Shown here: piece after piece, positions 8,241-15,835 of the stretch
How the letters are laid out: each line of letters begins with the position of its first letter
Position numbering within the stretch: the stretch's first letter is position 1
Source of the DNA: an uncultured Bacilli bacterium
Lineage (GTDB): Bacteria; Bacillota_I; Bacilli_A; RF39; UBA660
DNA length: 64,000 nt
Assembly (NCBI GenBank): GCA_934102335.1
Contig: CAKOSP010000001.1
Location: 124,001 to 188,000 of the forward strand
Direction of reading: 5' to 3'
The notes under the pieces: model-generated
What the model saw: only the letters and a program-made list of their open reading frames with translations
What the model was told of the DNA's origin: nothing
The model's database searches: none
Position numbers and translations under genes: made by a program

Positions 8241-8360
8241 ATGAACAAAACATTAAATATTAATATATTTTACAAAGATGAAGGATGTACCATATTAGAA
8301 GTATTAGAACAGGATTTTAAAGATTTCTTTAATGATTGTATAAAAAAACATATTAAGTAG
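8241..8360 (+). CDS. Small acidic ORF before the recombinase (39 aa), possible directionality factor
   Basis: ATG 8241 is preceded by a weak SD (GAAAGAG, 8225-8231); an in-frame ATG at 8223 would give 45 residues. The product, MNKTLNINIFYKDEGCTILE and on to FFNDCIKKHIK, has a short beta-like N-terminus and an amphipathic helix. It is not a shadow of a larger gene. It lies 87 nt upstream of the serine recombinase within the same terminator-bounded module. Small proteins encoded on such elements, for example the 58-residue SprB of SPbeta, act as recombination directionality factors. Assignment of that role here is by position and size only; no sequence homology is claimed. Confidence 0.4.
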   Translation: MNKTLNINIFYKDEGCTILEVLEQDFKDFFNDCIKKHIK

Positions 8361-8426
8361 TTCACTTTGGATTCGATTTTGCTAATATATATTACACGAT
8401 TAGTTATATAAATTTAGCAACTTGAA

Positions 8427-8441
8427 TCCTCCATTGGAGGA
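8427..8441 (+). promoter_or_regulatory. Hairpin sequestering the recombinase ribosome binding site
   Basis: TCCTCC-ATT-GGAGGA forms a 6-bp hairpin whose 3' arm is the Shine-Dalgarno sequence of the recombinase, 6 nt before its ATG. Folding would hide the ribosome binding site and keep recombinase synthesis low. The loop is only 3 nt, so the structure is short but GC-rich for this genome. Confidence 0.45.
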
Positions 8442-8447
8442 GATAAA

Positions 8448-10109
8448 ATGAATTATGCTTGTGGTATAAGTGGTTTATTACTTAAAGTATATAAACCAGA
8501 AGAAATTGCAAAATATATTAGATTATCATTAGCAGATGAAGTTAAAGCAAATGGAGAAGTAAAACCAATCGATGAGAGTGAAAGTGTTACTAATCAAAGA
8601 AGATTAATGAATGAATTTATTAATCGAAATGGTAATGTAGGAGAACAATGTAAAGAATTTATTGATGATGGTGTTAGTGGTACTAATTTTGATAGACCTG
8701 GATGGCTTAAATTACAAGAAGAAATGGAATCTGGGAAAATTAAAGTTGTAATTACTAAAAATTTATCAAGACTTGGAAGAAGTAATTTTGAATGTGGTTA
8801 TTTTTTAGATTATTATTTTCCTGAAAACAATATTAGATATATTGCTATTCAAGAACAAATTGATACTGCAAATAACGAAAATTCAAATAATGAATATGCC
8901 GCTTTAAATAATTTTATAAATGAAAAATATTCTCGTGATTTATCAAAGAATATTAAAAGAGTTTATAAAATTAAACAACAAGCAGGAGAATATATGGGTG
9001 GAAAACCTGTATATGGTTATATAAAAGATCCGAATGATAAACACAAACTAATCATTGATGAAGACTCAGCTAAGGTAGTAAAAAGAATATTTGACCTTTA
9101 TTTACAATTACATTCTCAAAGTAAAGTAATGAAAATATTAACTGATGAAAAAATCCCAATACCAGAGGTGTATAAACAAACTAGGCGAGGAATCAAAGCA
9201 AAATACCCTTATGAATGGAATTATCATACAGTTAGAAATATTTTGAGAAATAGAATGTATATTGGCGATATGGTACAAAATGTACATATTAAAAAAAGTT
9301 TCAGAGAAAAGAAAATAATAAAAACAGCTAAAGAAGATTGGGTAATAGTAAAAGGCACTCATGAGGCAATAATAGATAAAGAAACTTTTGATAGAGTACA
9401 AAACTTACTAGATGCTAATTATAGGCAACCTGCAAAACCGTATGAAAGAACTTTTGGTGGAATTATGTATTGCCATGAATGTGGTCATAAAATTGGTGTC
9501 GGAAACCCTAAAAGGGATGATCGCCCAAAAGAAAAACAATATGTTTATACTTATTGTAATTATTATAGAAAGAATAGTGCTTACAACAAATGTACCCCAC
9601 ATACTATGAATTATAATAATTTGGAGAAACAATTATTAGAAATAATAACGTCAGTGTGTAATAAGTACATAAATTTAGTAGGATATGAAGATATAGTTGA
9701 AAAAAGAAAGAAAACGTTAAATACATATACTTATGATTTGGAAAAGAAAATTGGTAAATTAGAAATTGATATTAAAAGTATTGATTTAAAAATCGAAAAA
9801 TTATATATGGATAGATTAGATGACATTATTACTTCAGATACATACAAAAAATTGACTGATAAATTTGAGGAACAAAAAAATATTAAGCAAAAAGAAATAA
9901 GTGAATTAAAAATTAGTGTGGAAGAATATAAGAAAGATAATTCGATTGATGATTTATTAGAAACGCAAAAAATAGTAAAAGAATATCTTAAAACTAGAAA
10001 AAAAACACCAAGAGAATTAATTCTTAAAATTGTAGATAGAATAGAAATACATCAAGATAAAACCGTAGATTTATATTTTAAACTAAAGCAACTGAATCAA
10101 GTTGTTTAA
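8448..10109 (+). CDS. Large serine recombinase (site-specific integrase/excisionase)
   Basis: A 553-residue protein with the three-part large serine recombinase architecture. The resolvase-type catalytic domain holds the nucleophile S27 in YIRLS and the DGVSGTNFDRPG and NLSRLGRSNFE motifs. A recombinase DNA-binding domain spans about 170-330 (GGKPVYGYI, RNRMYIGDMVQ). A zinc ribbon uses C342, C345, C370 and C382. A charged coiled coil follows at about 400-500. The length matches SprA of SPbeta (545). Its stop lies 12 nt before the attR arm, typical of an integrase adjacent to its own att site. It catalyses attP x attB integration; excision normally needs a directionality factor. All catalytic and zinc residues are present, so it is probably functional. 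Confidence 0.9.
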   Translation: MNYACGISGLLLKVYKPEEIAKYIRLSLADEVKANGEVKPIDESESVTNQRRLMNEFINRNGNVGEQCKEFIDDGVSGTNFDRPGWLKLQEEMESGKIKVVITKNLSRLGRSNFECGYFLDYYFPENNIRYIAIQEQIDTANNENSNNEYAALNNFINEKYSRDLSKNIKRVYKIKQQAGEYMGGKPVYGYIKDPNDKHKLIIDEDSAKVVKRIFDLYLQLHSQSKVMKILTDEKIPIPEVYKQTRRGIKAKYPYEWNYHTVRNILRNRMYIGDMVQNVHIKKSFREKKIIKTAKEDWVIVKGTHEAIIDKETFDRVQNLLDANYRQPAKPYERTFGGIMYCHECGHKIGVGNPKRDDRPKEKQYVYTYCNYYRKNSAYNKCTPHTMNYNNLEKQLLEIITSVCNKYINLVGYEDIVEKRKKTLNTYTYDLEKKIGKLEIDIKSIDLKIEKLYMDRLDDIITSDTYKKLTDKFEEQKNIKQKEISELKISVEEYKKDNSIDDLLETQKIVKEYLKTRKKTPRELILKIVDRIEIHQDKTVDLYFKLKQLNQVV

Positions 10110-10121
10110 AAAAAGCAAAAA

Positions 10122-10170
10122 GTTATCACCAAAAACCATGACACATAAATTTAGAGGGTCTAAAAAAGGT
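10122..10170. other. attR: right junction of the element in cotE
   Basis: The element arm GTTATCACCAAAAACCA (10122-10138), five spacer bases and the core CA (10144-10145) are followed immediately by cotE coding sequence (HKFRGSKKG). The inner ten bases GTTATCACCA are the exact inverse of 411-420 at attL. Recombination here with 397-398 would regenerate attB within cotE and an attP with arms disposed symmetrically about CA. Confidence 0.8.
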
Positions 10171-10536
10171 AATGAAGTAATTGTAGACGGTTCTTTTGAC
10201 ATTAATATTTGGTATTCTTATGATAATGATTCAAAAACTGCAGTAGATTCAAGAAATTTTACATATAGTGATACTATGAATATGAAATTGGAATCTTTAG
10301 ATATTGTAGATGAAGATATTATAATTAAAGCTTTGAAACAACCTACAGTATCTGATGTCAAAATTAAAGATGGTTTAATTGAATTAAATATTGAAAAAGA
10401 TCTTGGAGTAGAAGTAGTAGGCAATACAAAAGTTAAAATAGCTGTAGAAGATGATTTTGCTGATGAATACGATGAGATCATTGATTATGATTCAGATCCA
10501 GAACTTGATAAAATTACTGATGATTATATAAATTAG
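10144..10536 (+). CDS. cotE: CotE outer spore coat morphogenetic protein, 3' segment (split gene)
   Basis: This stretch encodes the remaining 130 residues of CotE. VDGSFDINIWYSYDNDSKT matches the conserved central DVNVWYSY region, IIIKALKQPTVSDVKI the next conserved block, and the tail is strongly acidic (DEYDEIIDYDSDPELDK), as in Bacillus CotE. The frame continues backwards into the element to a start at 10102 that overlaps the recombinase gene and has no ribosome binding site, so it is probably not translated alone. The phase matches the 5' segment exactly at the CAT codon. No frameshift or internal stop is present, so this half has not decayed, which argues for continued function after excision. 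Confidence 0.85.
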   Translation, partial: HKFRGSKKGNEVIVDGSFDINIWYSYDNDSKTAVDSRNFTYSDTMNMKLESLDIVDEDIIIKALKQPTVSDVKIKDGLIELNIEKDLGVEVVGNTKVKIAVEDDFADEYDEIIDYDSDPELDKITDDYIN

Positions 10537-10567
10537 ATATTACGAAAAAGTAATATCTTTTTTATTT
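10536..10567 (+). terminator. Terminator of cotE
   Basis: The stem GATATTAC/GTAATATC (10536-10543/10550-10557) with loop GAAAAA and a TTTTTTATTT tail starts on the last base of the cotE stop codon. Confidence 0.8.
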
Positions 10568-10607
10568 GAATTGTTTATTGTAAAATAAAAATAGGGAAGT
10601 GATTGAA

Positions 10608-11018
10608 ATGAAAGTATTAAGTATTAAAGAACCTTTTGCTTCACTTATCTTAAATAAACATAAAACTATAGAAACAAGAAGTTGGAAAACAAATTATCGA
10701 GGAGAATTATTTATTCACGCAAGTGGTAAAAATCTTGCAAAAAAGTTTTTAAATAATGATTACGTAAATGATTTAATTAAAAATATGAATATGAATTATG
10801 GGTATATTATTTGTAAATGTAATTTAGTTGATTGTGTATACATGGATGATAAGTTTTTAGAAACAGTTAAAAAGGATATTAAAGAATATAGCTGTGGTGA
10901 ATATAAAATTGGTAGATATGCTTGGATATTAAAAGATGTTGAACCAATTAAACCTATCTTAGCTAAAGGAAAATTAAATATTTGGAATTATGATAGCCAA
11001 TATGAAATACTAAAATAA
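10608..11018 (+). CDS. ASCH domain protein
   Basis: A 136-residue protein beginning MKVLSIKEPFASLIL and containing KTIETRSWKTNYRGELFIHAS and GRYAWILKDVEPIKP, the pattern of ASCH domains, whose PUA-like fold suggests RNA binding or, in some members, amidohydrolase activity on modified nucleosides. ATG 10608 is chosen because AGGGAAGTGAT (10593-10603) is correctly spaced; an upstream GTG at 10599 lies within that ribosome binding site. It stands as a single gene between two terminators, immediately outside the element. The substrate is unknown. Confidence 0.75.
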   Translation: MKVLSIKEPFASLILNKHKTIETRSWKTNYRGELFIHASGKNLAKKFLNNDYVNDLIKNMNMNYGYIICKCNLVDCVYMDDKFLETVKKDIKEYSCGEYKIGRYAWILKDVEPIKPILAKGKLNIWNYDSQYEILK

Positions 11019-11025
11019 TTTTTTT

Positions 11026-11054
11026 AGCCGATAGGCTTTTTTTTTTTTTTTTTT
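11026..11054 (+). terminator. Short terminator with an 18-T tract
   Basis: AGCC-GATA-GGCT (11026-11037) is followed by 18 consecutive T (11037-11054). The stem is only 4 bp, but the T-tract is the longest homopolymer noticed in the window. It runs into the -35 region of the next gene. Confidence 0.5.
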
Positions 11055-11077
11055 CTATGATATTATGAGTATATAAT
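11049..11077 (+). promoter_or_regulatory. Promoter of the exported-protein gene
   Basis: TATAAT at 11072-11077 lies 17 nt after a T-rich -35 formed by the end of the poly-T tract. The segment TATGATATTATGAGTATA (11056-11073) recurs with one change at 39033-39050, before a paralogous gene. Confidence 0.45.
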
Positions 11078-11097
11078 AGGAATGGAAAGTGCAAAAT

Positions 11098-13299
11098 ATG
11101 AATATGAAAAATAAAAAAATTATCGTAACCTCAATAATAGTGGCAGTGCTGGTAGTGGCAACTTTGGGAGCAACTTATGCCTACTTTCAAGCAAGTATTG
11201 GAACGGGATCAAGTACAAGTACAAAAGTAACGGCATCCACTTTGGATTCTCTAACTTTTGCAACAGGTAATGCTATAACCTTGGAAGCTAATCAAACCAA
11301 TTTTGCAAGTGGAAAGACAAATATAACAGGTACAACTTCAGCTAAGGCAACACTTACATCTAATGATGCTAGTAATACCTCAACTGAACATTATAATTTG
11401 TTTTTGAATATCTCAGATAATAACTTTAAATATAGTGTAAGTGAAAGTACACCAGAATTACTTCTTACAATAAAAGATGGAGATAATAATGAAGTAACTA
11501 GTATAACAGGACTGGAACATAAAACCGTAACTGATGGAAAAGGAAATCAAATATCAGGATTTGATGTAACAACAAAAACAGGATTAATAACAATATTAAA
11601 TAATAGAGAGATAACGGCATCACCAACAAAAGAAGAAACATGGAATGTAACTGTAACATTTGTAAATTATGCAAAAGATCAAACTGGTAATGAAAATAAA
11701 AGTTTTGAAGCCCAAATATTAATTACAAAAGATGATTTTAATTCCTATTCACCAAATATAATAAATTCATTAAGTGTAACAAGAAGTAGTGGAAATCTAA
11801 CAGTAAAACTAAACTTAAATGAAGGAACAGATGAAATAGATAAATATTATTTTGCAATAAAAGAAAAAGATAGCTTGGCTATGACAACTAATAAAAAAAG
11901 TAAAGTCATGATGTTAAGTAATAAAACACTTGCAGAAAACTCATTAACATATGTAGAAAGTAGCACAAACACTCATACCTTTAGTAATATAAGTGATAGT
12001 GGAGAATATGAAATATATGCTTATGCGGTAGATAAAAAGAAATTAAAAACTAATACATATAATTATAGTTTAACATCAAGTAGTTATACTTTACCTGTGA
12101 TAAATAGTGTAACTACAACAGCCTCTGATAGTAGTATAAAAATAGATGTAAGTGCCACAAAGGGAAGTAATGCAATATCAAAATATTATTATTCAATAGA
12201 TAGTGGAAACACATATGTAGAAAGTACCTCAAATAGTTATACATTTACAGGATTAAAAAGTGGAATAAACTACCGGATAATAGTTAAAGTAATTGATAGT
12301 AACAACAAATATTCGAATATATATGTAGTTAATGAGAAAATTGCTGCCAAACAAACTTTGGTAGAGTATGTAGTAGCTCAATATAGTGGAACACAAGGAA
12401 ATAATGGAATATATTATCATGATGGAAGTTTAGAAAATGGAATATCAGATAATTCATATAGATATTCAGGAGCAAATCCAAATAATTATGTATGTTTTGG
12501 ATTTGATGTTACAAGTACCAATAAGTGTCCAACTGATAATTTATATCGAATAATTGGAGTTATTGATGGTAAAGTTAAATTAATAAAATATGACCCTACT
12601 ACAAATGGAGCAGCTGGCGGAGAAGGGGTGGGTTCCTATGCTTACGTTGGTGAAAATTCGGAGGATGATGTAAATTATGATGGATATAATAAATTTTCCA
12701 TTTGCTATAAAGGAGAATATGATGCATATTATTGGAATACTTCTCAAGCGGGAAATTCTACAAATTCCAATGATTGGGACGAAAGTAATTTAAATTTTGT
12801 TAATTTAAATTCAGTGTTTTTATACACATTTTCTGACAAATGGATTAATAAAATATCTAGAATTAATTGGTGGAAGCCTGGGATAAATTATAGTAATTTT
12901 GGAAATTATAGTGATTATCAAATTAAATATTTACATAGATATGAAACAACAGGTGCAATAAGTGCAAATGACCAATATAAACTTGGATTAATGGATCTTG
13001 CAGATTTTTATATGGCTTCTGAACCATTAGCATGGGAAGTCACATGGGGAAATTGGGATTCTAAAATATATGCTAATTGGATGAATAGATGTATGTATGA
13101 ATGGACAATGGTTAGAGAAATTGATGAGGAAAGTGGTAATCATTCTGCTATAGGTATAAATAACTACGGCTATGGATTTAATTATTGTACTGTAGATTCA
13201 GATTATACTTTTGCAATAAGGCCAACATTTTATTTAAATACTACTGTAAAATATGTATCTGGCAGTGGAACATCAAGTGATCCAATAATTATTGATTAA
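11098..13299 (+). CDS. Large exported protein with SipW-type signal and FN3-like repeats
   Basis: A 733-residue protein. The N-terminus has a hydrophobic segment (about residues 8-30) ending LGATYAYF, the signature of SipW-processed, TasA/camelysin-type signal peptides. A Ser/Thr-rich region (about 30-215), shared with the 39081 gene, is followed by two fibronectin-III-like beta units (about 220-420). The C-terminal domain begins GIYYHDGSLENG and contains YVCFGFD...LYRIIGVIDGKVKLIKYD, ending with a RPTFYLN strand and a GSGTSSDPIIID tail. This C-terminal domain recurs at 39081 and in a related form at 26042 and 48919. ATG 11098 has GGAAAG upstream. It probably acts at the cell surface; the function is unknown. 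No SipW peptidase gene is in the window. Confidence 0.6.
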   Translation: MNMKNKKIIVTSIIVAVLVVATLGATYAYFQASIGTGSSTSTKVTASTLDSLTFATGNAITLEANQTNFASGKTNITGTTSAKATLTSNDASNTSTEHYNLFLNISDNNFKYSVSESTPELLLTIKDGDNNEVTSITGLEHKTVTDGKGNQISGFDVTTKTGLITILNNREITASPTKEETWNVTVTFVNYAKDQTGNENKSFEAQILITKDDFNSYSPNIINSLSVTRSSGNLTVKLNLNEGTDEIDKYYFAIKEKDSLAMTTNKKSKVMMLSNKTLAENSLTYVESSTNTHTFSNISDSGEYEIYAYAVDKKKLKTNTYNYSLTSSSYTLPVINSVTTTASDSSIKIDVSATKGSNAISKYYYSIDSGNTYVESTSNSYTFTGLKSGINYRIIVKVIDSNNKYSNIYVVNEKIAAKQTLVEYVVAQYSGTQGNNGIYYHDGSLENGISDNSYRYSGANPNNYVCFGFDVTSTNKCPTDNLYRIIGVIDGKVKLIKYDPTTNGAAGGEGVGSYAYVGENSEDDVNYDGYNKFSICYKGEYDAYYWNTSQAGNSTNSNDWDESNLNFVNLNSVFLYTFSDKWINKISRINWWKPGINYSNFGNYSDYQIKYLHRYETTGAISANDQYKLGLMDLADFYMASEPLAWEVTWGNWDSKIYANWMNRCMYEWTMVREIDEESGNHSAIGINNYGYGFNYCTVDSDYTFAIRPTFYLNTTVKYVSGSGTSSDPIIID

Positions 13300-13324
13300 A
13301 AAAATAAAATTTTTAAAAAATCTA

Positions 13325-13353
13325 TTGACATAAAGTAATATTAATATTATAAT
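13325..13353 (+). promoter_or_regulatory. Consensus sigma-A promoter of an unknown RNA
   Basis: TTGACA (13325-13330), exactly 17 nt, then TATAAT (13348-13353). This consensus promoter drives a region without a convincing ORF and should start transcription near 13360. Confidence 0.75.
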
Positions 13354-13359
13354 ATAATC

Positions 13360-13671
13360 ACTTAGTAAAGATACGGATACTAAGGTTGCTTACTTGTTTT
13401 TGTAAATTATATTCCTGTTTAGGTCGATTAATTTACTTTTTTGGAAATGGGGCGTAGCAATCTTAGTTCCTCTCTGATCCGATTACTGAGTATTAGATTT
13501 ACTTAGTATTTAGTAATTTGGTCAATTTAAATCTTGTCTGTACTAAGGATTTGTATACGAATGAAGAGCAGAAACTTCAAAGACAAGTGATTTTTGGTGT
13601 TACTGATAATATCATCGAGGATCTCTATCAAACTGGAAAGTATATCGTTTATCAGACGATATACTTTTTTT
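13360..13671 (+). ncRNA. Structured noncoding RNA of unknown class (about 310 nt)
   Basis: The region lies between a consensus promoter and a strong terminator (stem 13637-13648/13656-13667 followed by T7). It contains nested complementary segments: CTTAGTA 13361-13367 with TACTAAG 13378-13384; AAGGTTGCT 13382-13390 with AGCAATCTT 13456-13464, enclosing GTAAATTA 13402-13409 with TAATTTAC 13429-13436; GATCCGATTACT 13476-13487 with AGTAATTTGGTC 13512-13523; CTTGTCT 13533-13539 with AGACAAG 13581-13587. I could not match it to tmRNA, RNase P RNA, SRP RNA, 6S RNA or a riboswitch I know. It could be a free sRNA or a terminated leader of the gene at 13727. This accounts for the 427-base gene gap 13300-13726. 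Confidence 0.6.
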
Positions 13672-13726
13672 GTTGTAAAAATAATATATTTAAGATATAA
13701 TTTATTTAGAATACGGAGGTATAATT

Positions 13727-15835
13727 ATGAAAGACGAAGAAAAATATTTGTTTGGTACAAACGTTAATGAAATAATTGAACTTAATAGTGATGAGGAAGA
13801 AGATGTTTTAGAGGATGATAACATAGAAAATGAACCAGTTGTCGATCAAAAACTTGAAAAAAAGAAACAAAAAAAAGAAAATAAATTAGTTTGTGCATGG
13901 AAACAAATGTCTAAGAAGAAAAAAATCATTTTAATTGTTATACTAAGTTTAATAATTATCTTGGTGGTAGGACTGATATTGTTTTTTGCACTTCACAAGG
14001 AACAGGCGGGGCCATCAGTTATTTTGCAAGAAGATAACTATCGCTATGAAAATGGCAAGCTTGTATTTTTAAATAAAGATAAAAATGAAATTGGTACTTA
14101 TGAATGTGAACATAAAGATGAAAATTTATGTTACGTTGCATATTATAAAGATGAAGACAATTTAGATATTGACGTTTATAAAAATGAAGATGATTCTTCA
14201 TATTTAAAAAGAAGTTTAATATATAAAGACAATTTTGTTTTTATTACAGATACTTCAGATAATAAAAACACTAATGTTAAATTATACAACATCAAAACAA
14301 ATTCAGTTGATGGAGAATATGCCTTTATTAAAAATTATGGAGATTATGTAATTGCTTCTAAAGATGACAAATACGGAATCTTAGAATTCGAATCAGAAAA
14401 AGCAATTACTAAAGTAAATATGGATTATGACTTTTTAGGCTATTATCCTAGTGACGAAAACATAATATTTAAAGATAAAACTGGGTATGGAATAATGGAT
14501 GTAGATAAAAAAATCTATGTTTCCAAAATCAAGGAACAAATTCGCTCATACACAAAAGACTTAATAGTAGCTGCCTTAGATAGCAATTATATCGTATATG
14601 ACTATTCCGGTAAAAAAGTATCGTTAATGGATGCTGAATATATAAAAATAGTATCAGATTATATTTTACTTATTAATGACAAAAAATTATATGTTTATGA
14701 TTTAGATTATAATCTTTTGAATATGGATGGCCTACAATTAGAAACACAAGATTATAACAATATTATAGTAGTAGATAAAAATGGTGAAGTAAAAGAAACA
14801 AAGCGGGCTTTTGAATTTAATGTTGATGGAGATTCTGTAAAAATTAAAATAAATGATAATGAGTTTAGTATAAATGTAAATGAAGCAAAAATTAACAATA
14901 ACCTTGCTTACATAAAATATTCTGACAATAAATTATACTTTTATAGTGATAAAGAAAAAAACAAATCCTTAGGTAAATACAACTGTCAAAATGCAAATAA
15001 TGTTTCGAAAGATGATATAGTTTTTAATAATTGCTTTTTAGCAAAAGAATCTAAATTAATTGAAAGAAAGTCTAATGGTGACTTAGGATATTTGCCAATT
15101 TATAATGACAGATTTGTGTTTATTCAAGATGAGCAGACTGGTTCTAGTTCAAGAAATATCGTGTTCTATGATCTAAAAATGGATAAGGTCTTAAGTAATT
15201 ATACCGAAGTAGATGCTGGATATTATAATAAAAACGGTTTTGTTAATATGGCTAGTAGTGATAATGCTATAATTATAGCTCGTAAACAAAATGGCATAGT
15301 ACTTGCATTTAAAATTACATCAAATGGAGTAGAAACTATTATAAAAAGCAACTATAATGCCACAGAAATTAAATATTTAAATGAATATTTGCTTGCCAAA
15401 TATAATGATGGAACATATCACTTATTTAAAAATGATGGAACAGAAATTACTAAAAATATTAGTACTACAAGCGAAATAGTTAATTATTATAACAATTATA
15501 TAGTGGTTAAAAATAACGATAAATACCAAATATATAACCTTGAAAATGGTCAAATAATTAGTGATGAATTTAATTACGTTGACTTAAATGGAACATATTA
15601 CGTTGGTATTATTAATAAAAAATTAAATGTATATAATTACAATTCTAAAAATAAATTATTATGCAAAGATCTTGAGATAGATGGTGATGATTATCCGAAT
15701 CTATATACAATTAAATATTACAATGCCTCAAATATCATAGTAACTATTCAATCTAAAGAATATAGTTTTGCTGGTAATATGGAATACACTGTTGATGGTG
15801 TTACACATTCATGTGAGTTGGAAAATGAAGAATAA
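13727..15835 (+). CDS. Membrane-anchored protein with WG/beta-propeller-like repeats
   Basis: A 702-residue protein with an acidic, then lysine-rich cytoplasmic N-terminus (1-65), one transmembrane helix (about 66-89) and a long extracytoplasmic region of repeating short beta strands (KYGILEFESEKAITK, GYGIMDVDKKIYV, KYQIYNLENGQIISDEFNYV). These resemble WG repeats (a KxGxxxxxGxxxxxxxYD pattern) that fold into beta-propeller-like structures. A good SD (ACGGAGG) precedes ATG. It overlaps the next gene, which has the same architecture, by 11 nt. The function is unknown; a sensor or envelope scaffold is possible. Confidence 0.5.
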   Translation: MKDEEKYLFGTNVNEIIELNSDEEEDVLEDDNIENEPVVDQKLEKKKQKKENKLVCAWKQMSKKKKIILIVILSLIIILVVGLILFFALHKEQAGPSVILQEDNYRYENGKLVFLNKDKNEIGTYECEHKDENLCYVAYYKDEDNLDIDVYKNEDDSSYLKRSLIYKDNFVFITDTSDNKNTNVKLYNIKTNSVDGEYAFIKNYGDYVIASKDDKYGILEFESEKAITKVNMDYDFLGYYPSDENIIFKDKTGYGIMDVDKKIYVSKIKEQIRSYTKDLIVAALDSNYIVYDYSGKKVSLMDAEYIKIVSDYILLINDKKLYVYDLDYNLLNMDGLQLETQDYNNIIVVDKNGEVKETKRAFEFNVDGDSVKIKINDNEFSINVNEAKINNNLAYIKYSDNKLYFYSDKEKNKSLGKYNCQNANNVSKDDIVFNNCFLAKESKLIERKSNGDLGYLPIYNDRFVFIQDEQTGSSSRNIVFYDLKMDKVLSNYTEVDAGYYNKNGFVNMASSDNAIIIARKQNGIVLAFKITSNGVETIIKSNYNATEIKYLNEYLLAKYNDGTYHLFKNDGTEITKNISTTSEIVNYYNNYIVVKNNDKYQIYNLENGQIISDEFNYVDLNGTYYVGIINKKLNVYNYNSKNKLLCKDLEIDGDDYPNLYTIKYYNASNIIVTIQSKEYSFAGNMEYTVDGVTHSCELENEE

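Larger units (their letters stand above)
397..10145. mobile_element. 9.7-kb serine-recombinase element interrupting cotE (skin/SPbeta-like intervening element)
   Basis: The element spans the two CA cores (9,747 bp from core to core). It encodes a large serine recombinase at its right end. Rightward of attL it carries a three-gene cassette (GT4-kinase fusion, guanylate-kinase-like protein, Nudix-ATP-grasp fusion), a small pyrophosphatase, a HelD helicase, decayed sequence and a small ORF. No capsid, portal, tail, relaxase or conjugation genes are visible, so it is neither a complete prophage nor an ICE. The target is a late sporulation gene and precise excision restores its frame, matching known elements in sigK, spsM, spoVR or gerE of Bacillus. 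Developmental excision is inferred, not shown. Confidence 0.85.

Noticed and set aside
9138..9632. Long open frames on the minus strand and in +2 within the recombinase gene
   Set aside because: They are antisense or out-of-frame shadows of a well-supported recombinase with intact catalytic and zinc motifs; similar shadows over valS, ileS, dnaK, infB and pnp were dropped for the same reason.
10102..10143. GTG-type start giving a separate 144-residue protein for the cotE 3' half
   Set aside because: The start overlaps the end of the recombinase gene, lacks a Shine-Dalgarno sequence and the first 14 residues come from the attR arm. The conserved CotE sequence begins at the core.
397..10145. 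Complete prophage or conjugative element
   Set aside because: No terminase, capsid, portal, tail, lysis, relaxase or type IV secretion genes are visible between the att sites.
13360..13671. tmRNA, SRP RNA, RNase P RNA or 6S RNA
   Set aside because: No peptide-tag frame, no GGAAG-type SRP loop and no GAGGAAAGUCC-type RNase P core was found; length and layout do not fit 6S RNA.
13518..13700. 60-codon ORF inside the structured RNA region
   Set aside because: It has no ribosome binding site, crosses the intrinsic terminator at 13637-13671, and its frame is unlike a protein; the promoter-hairpins-terminator arrangement explains the region better.
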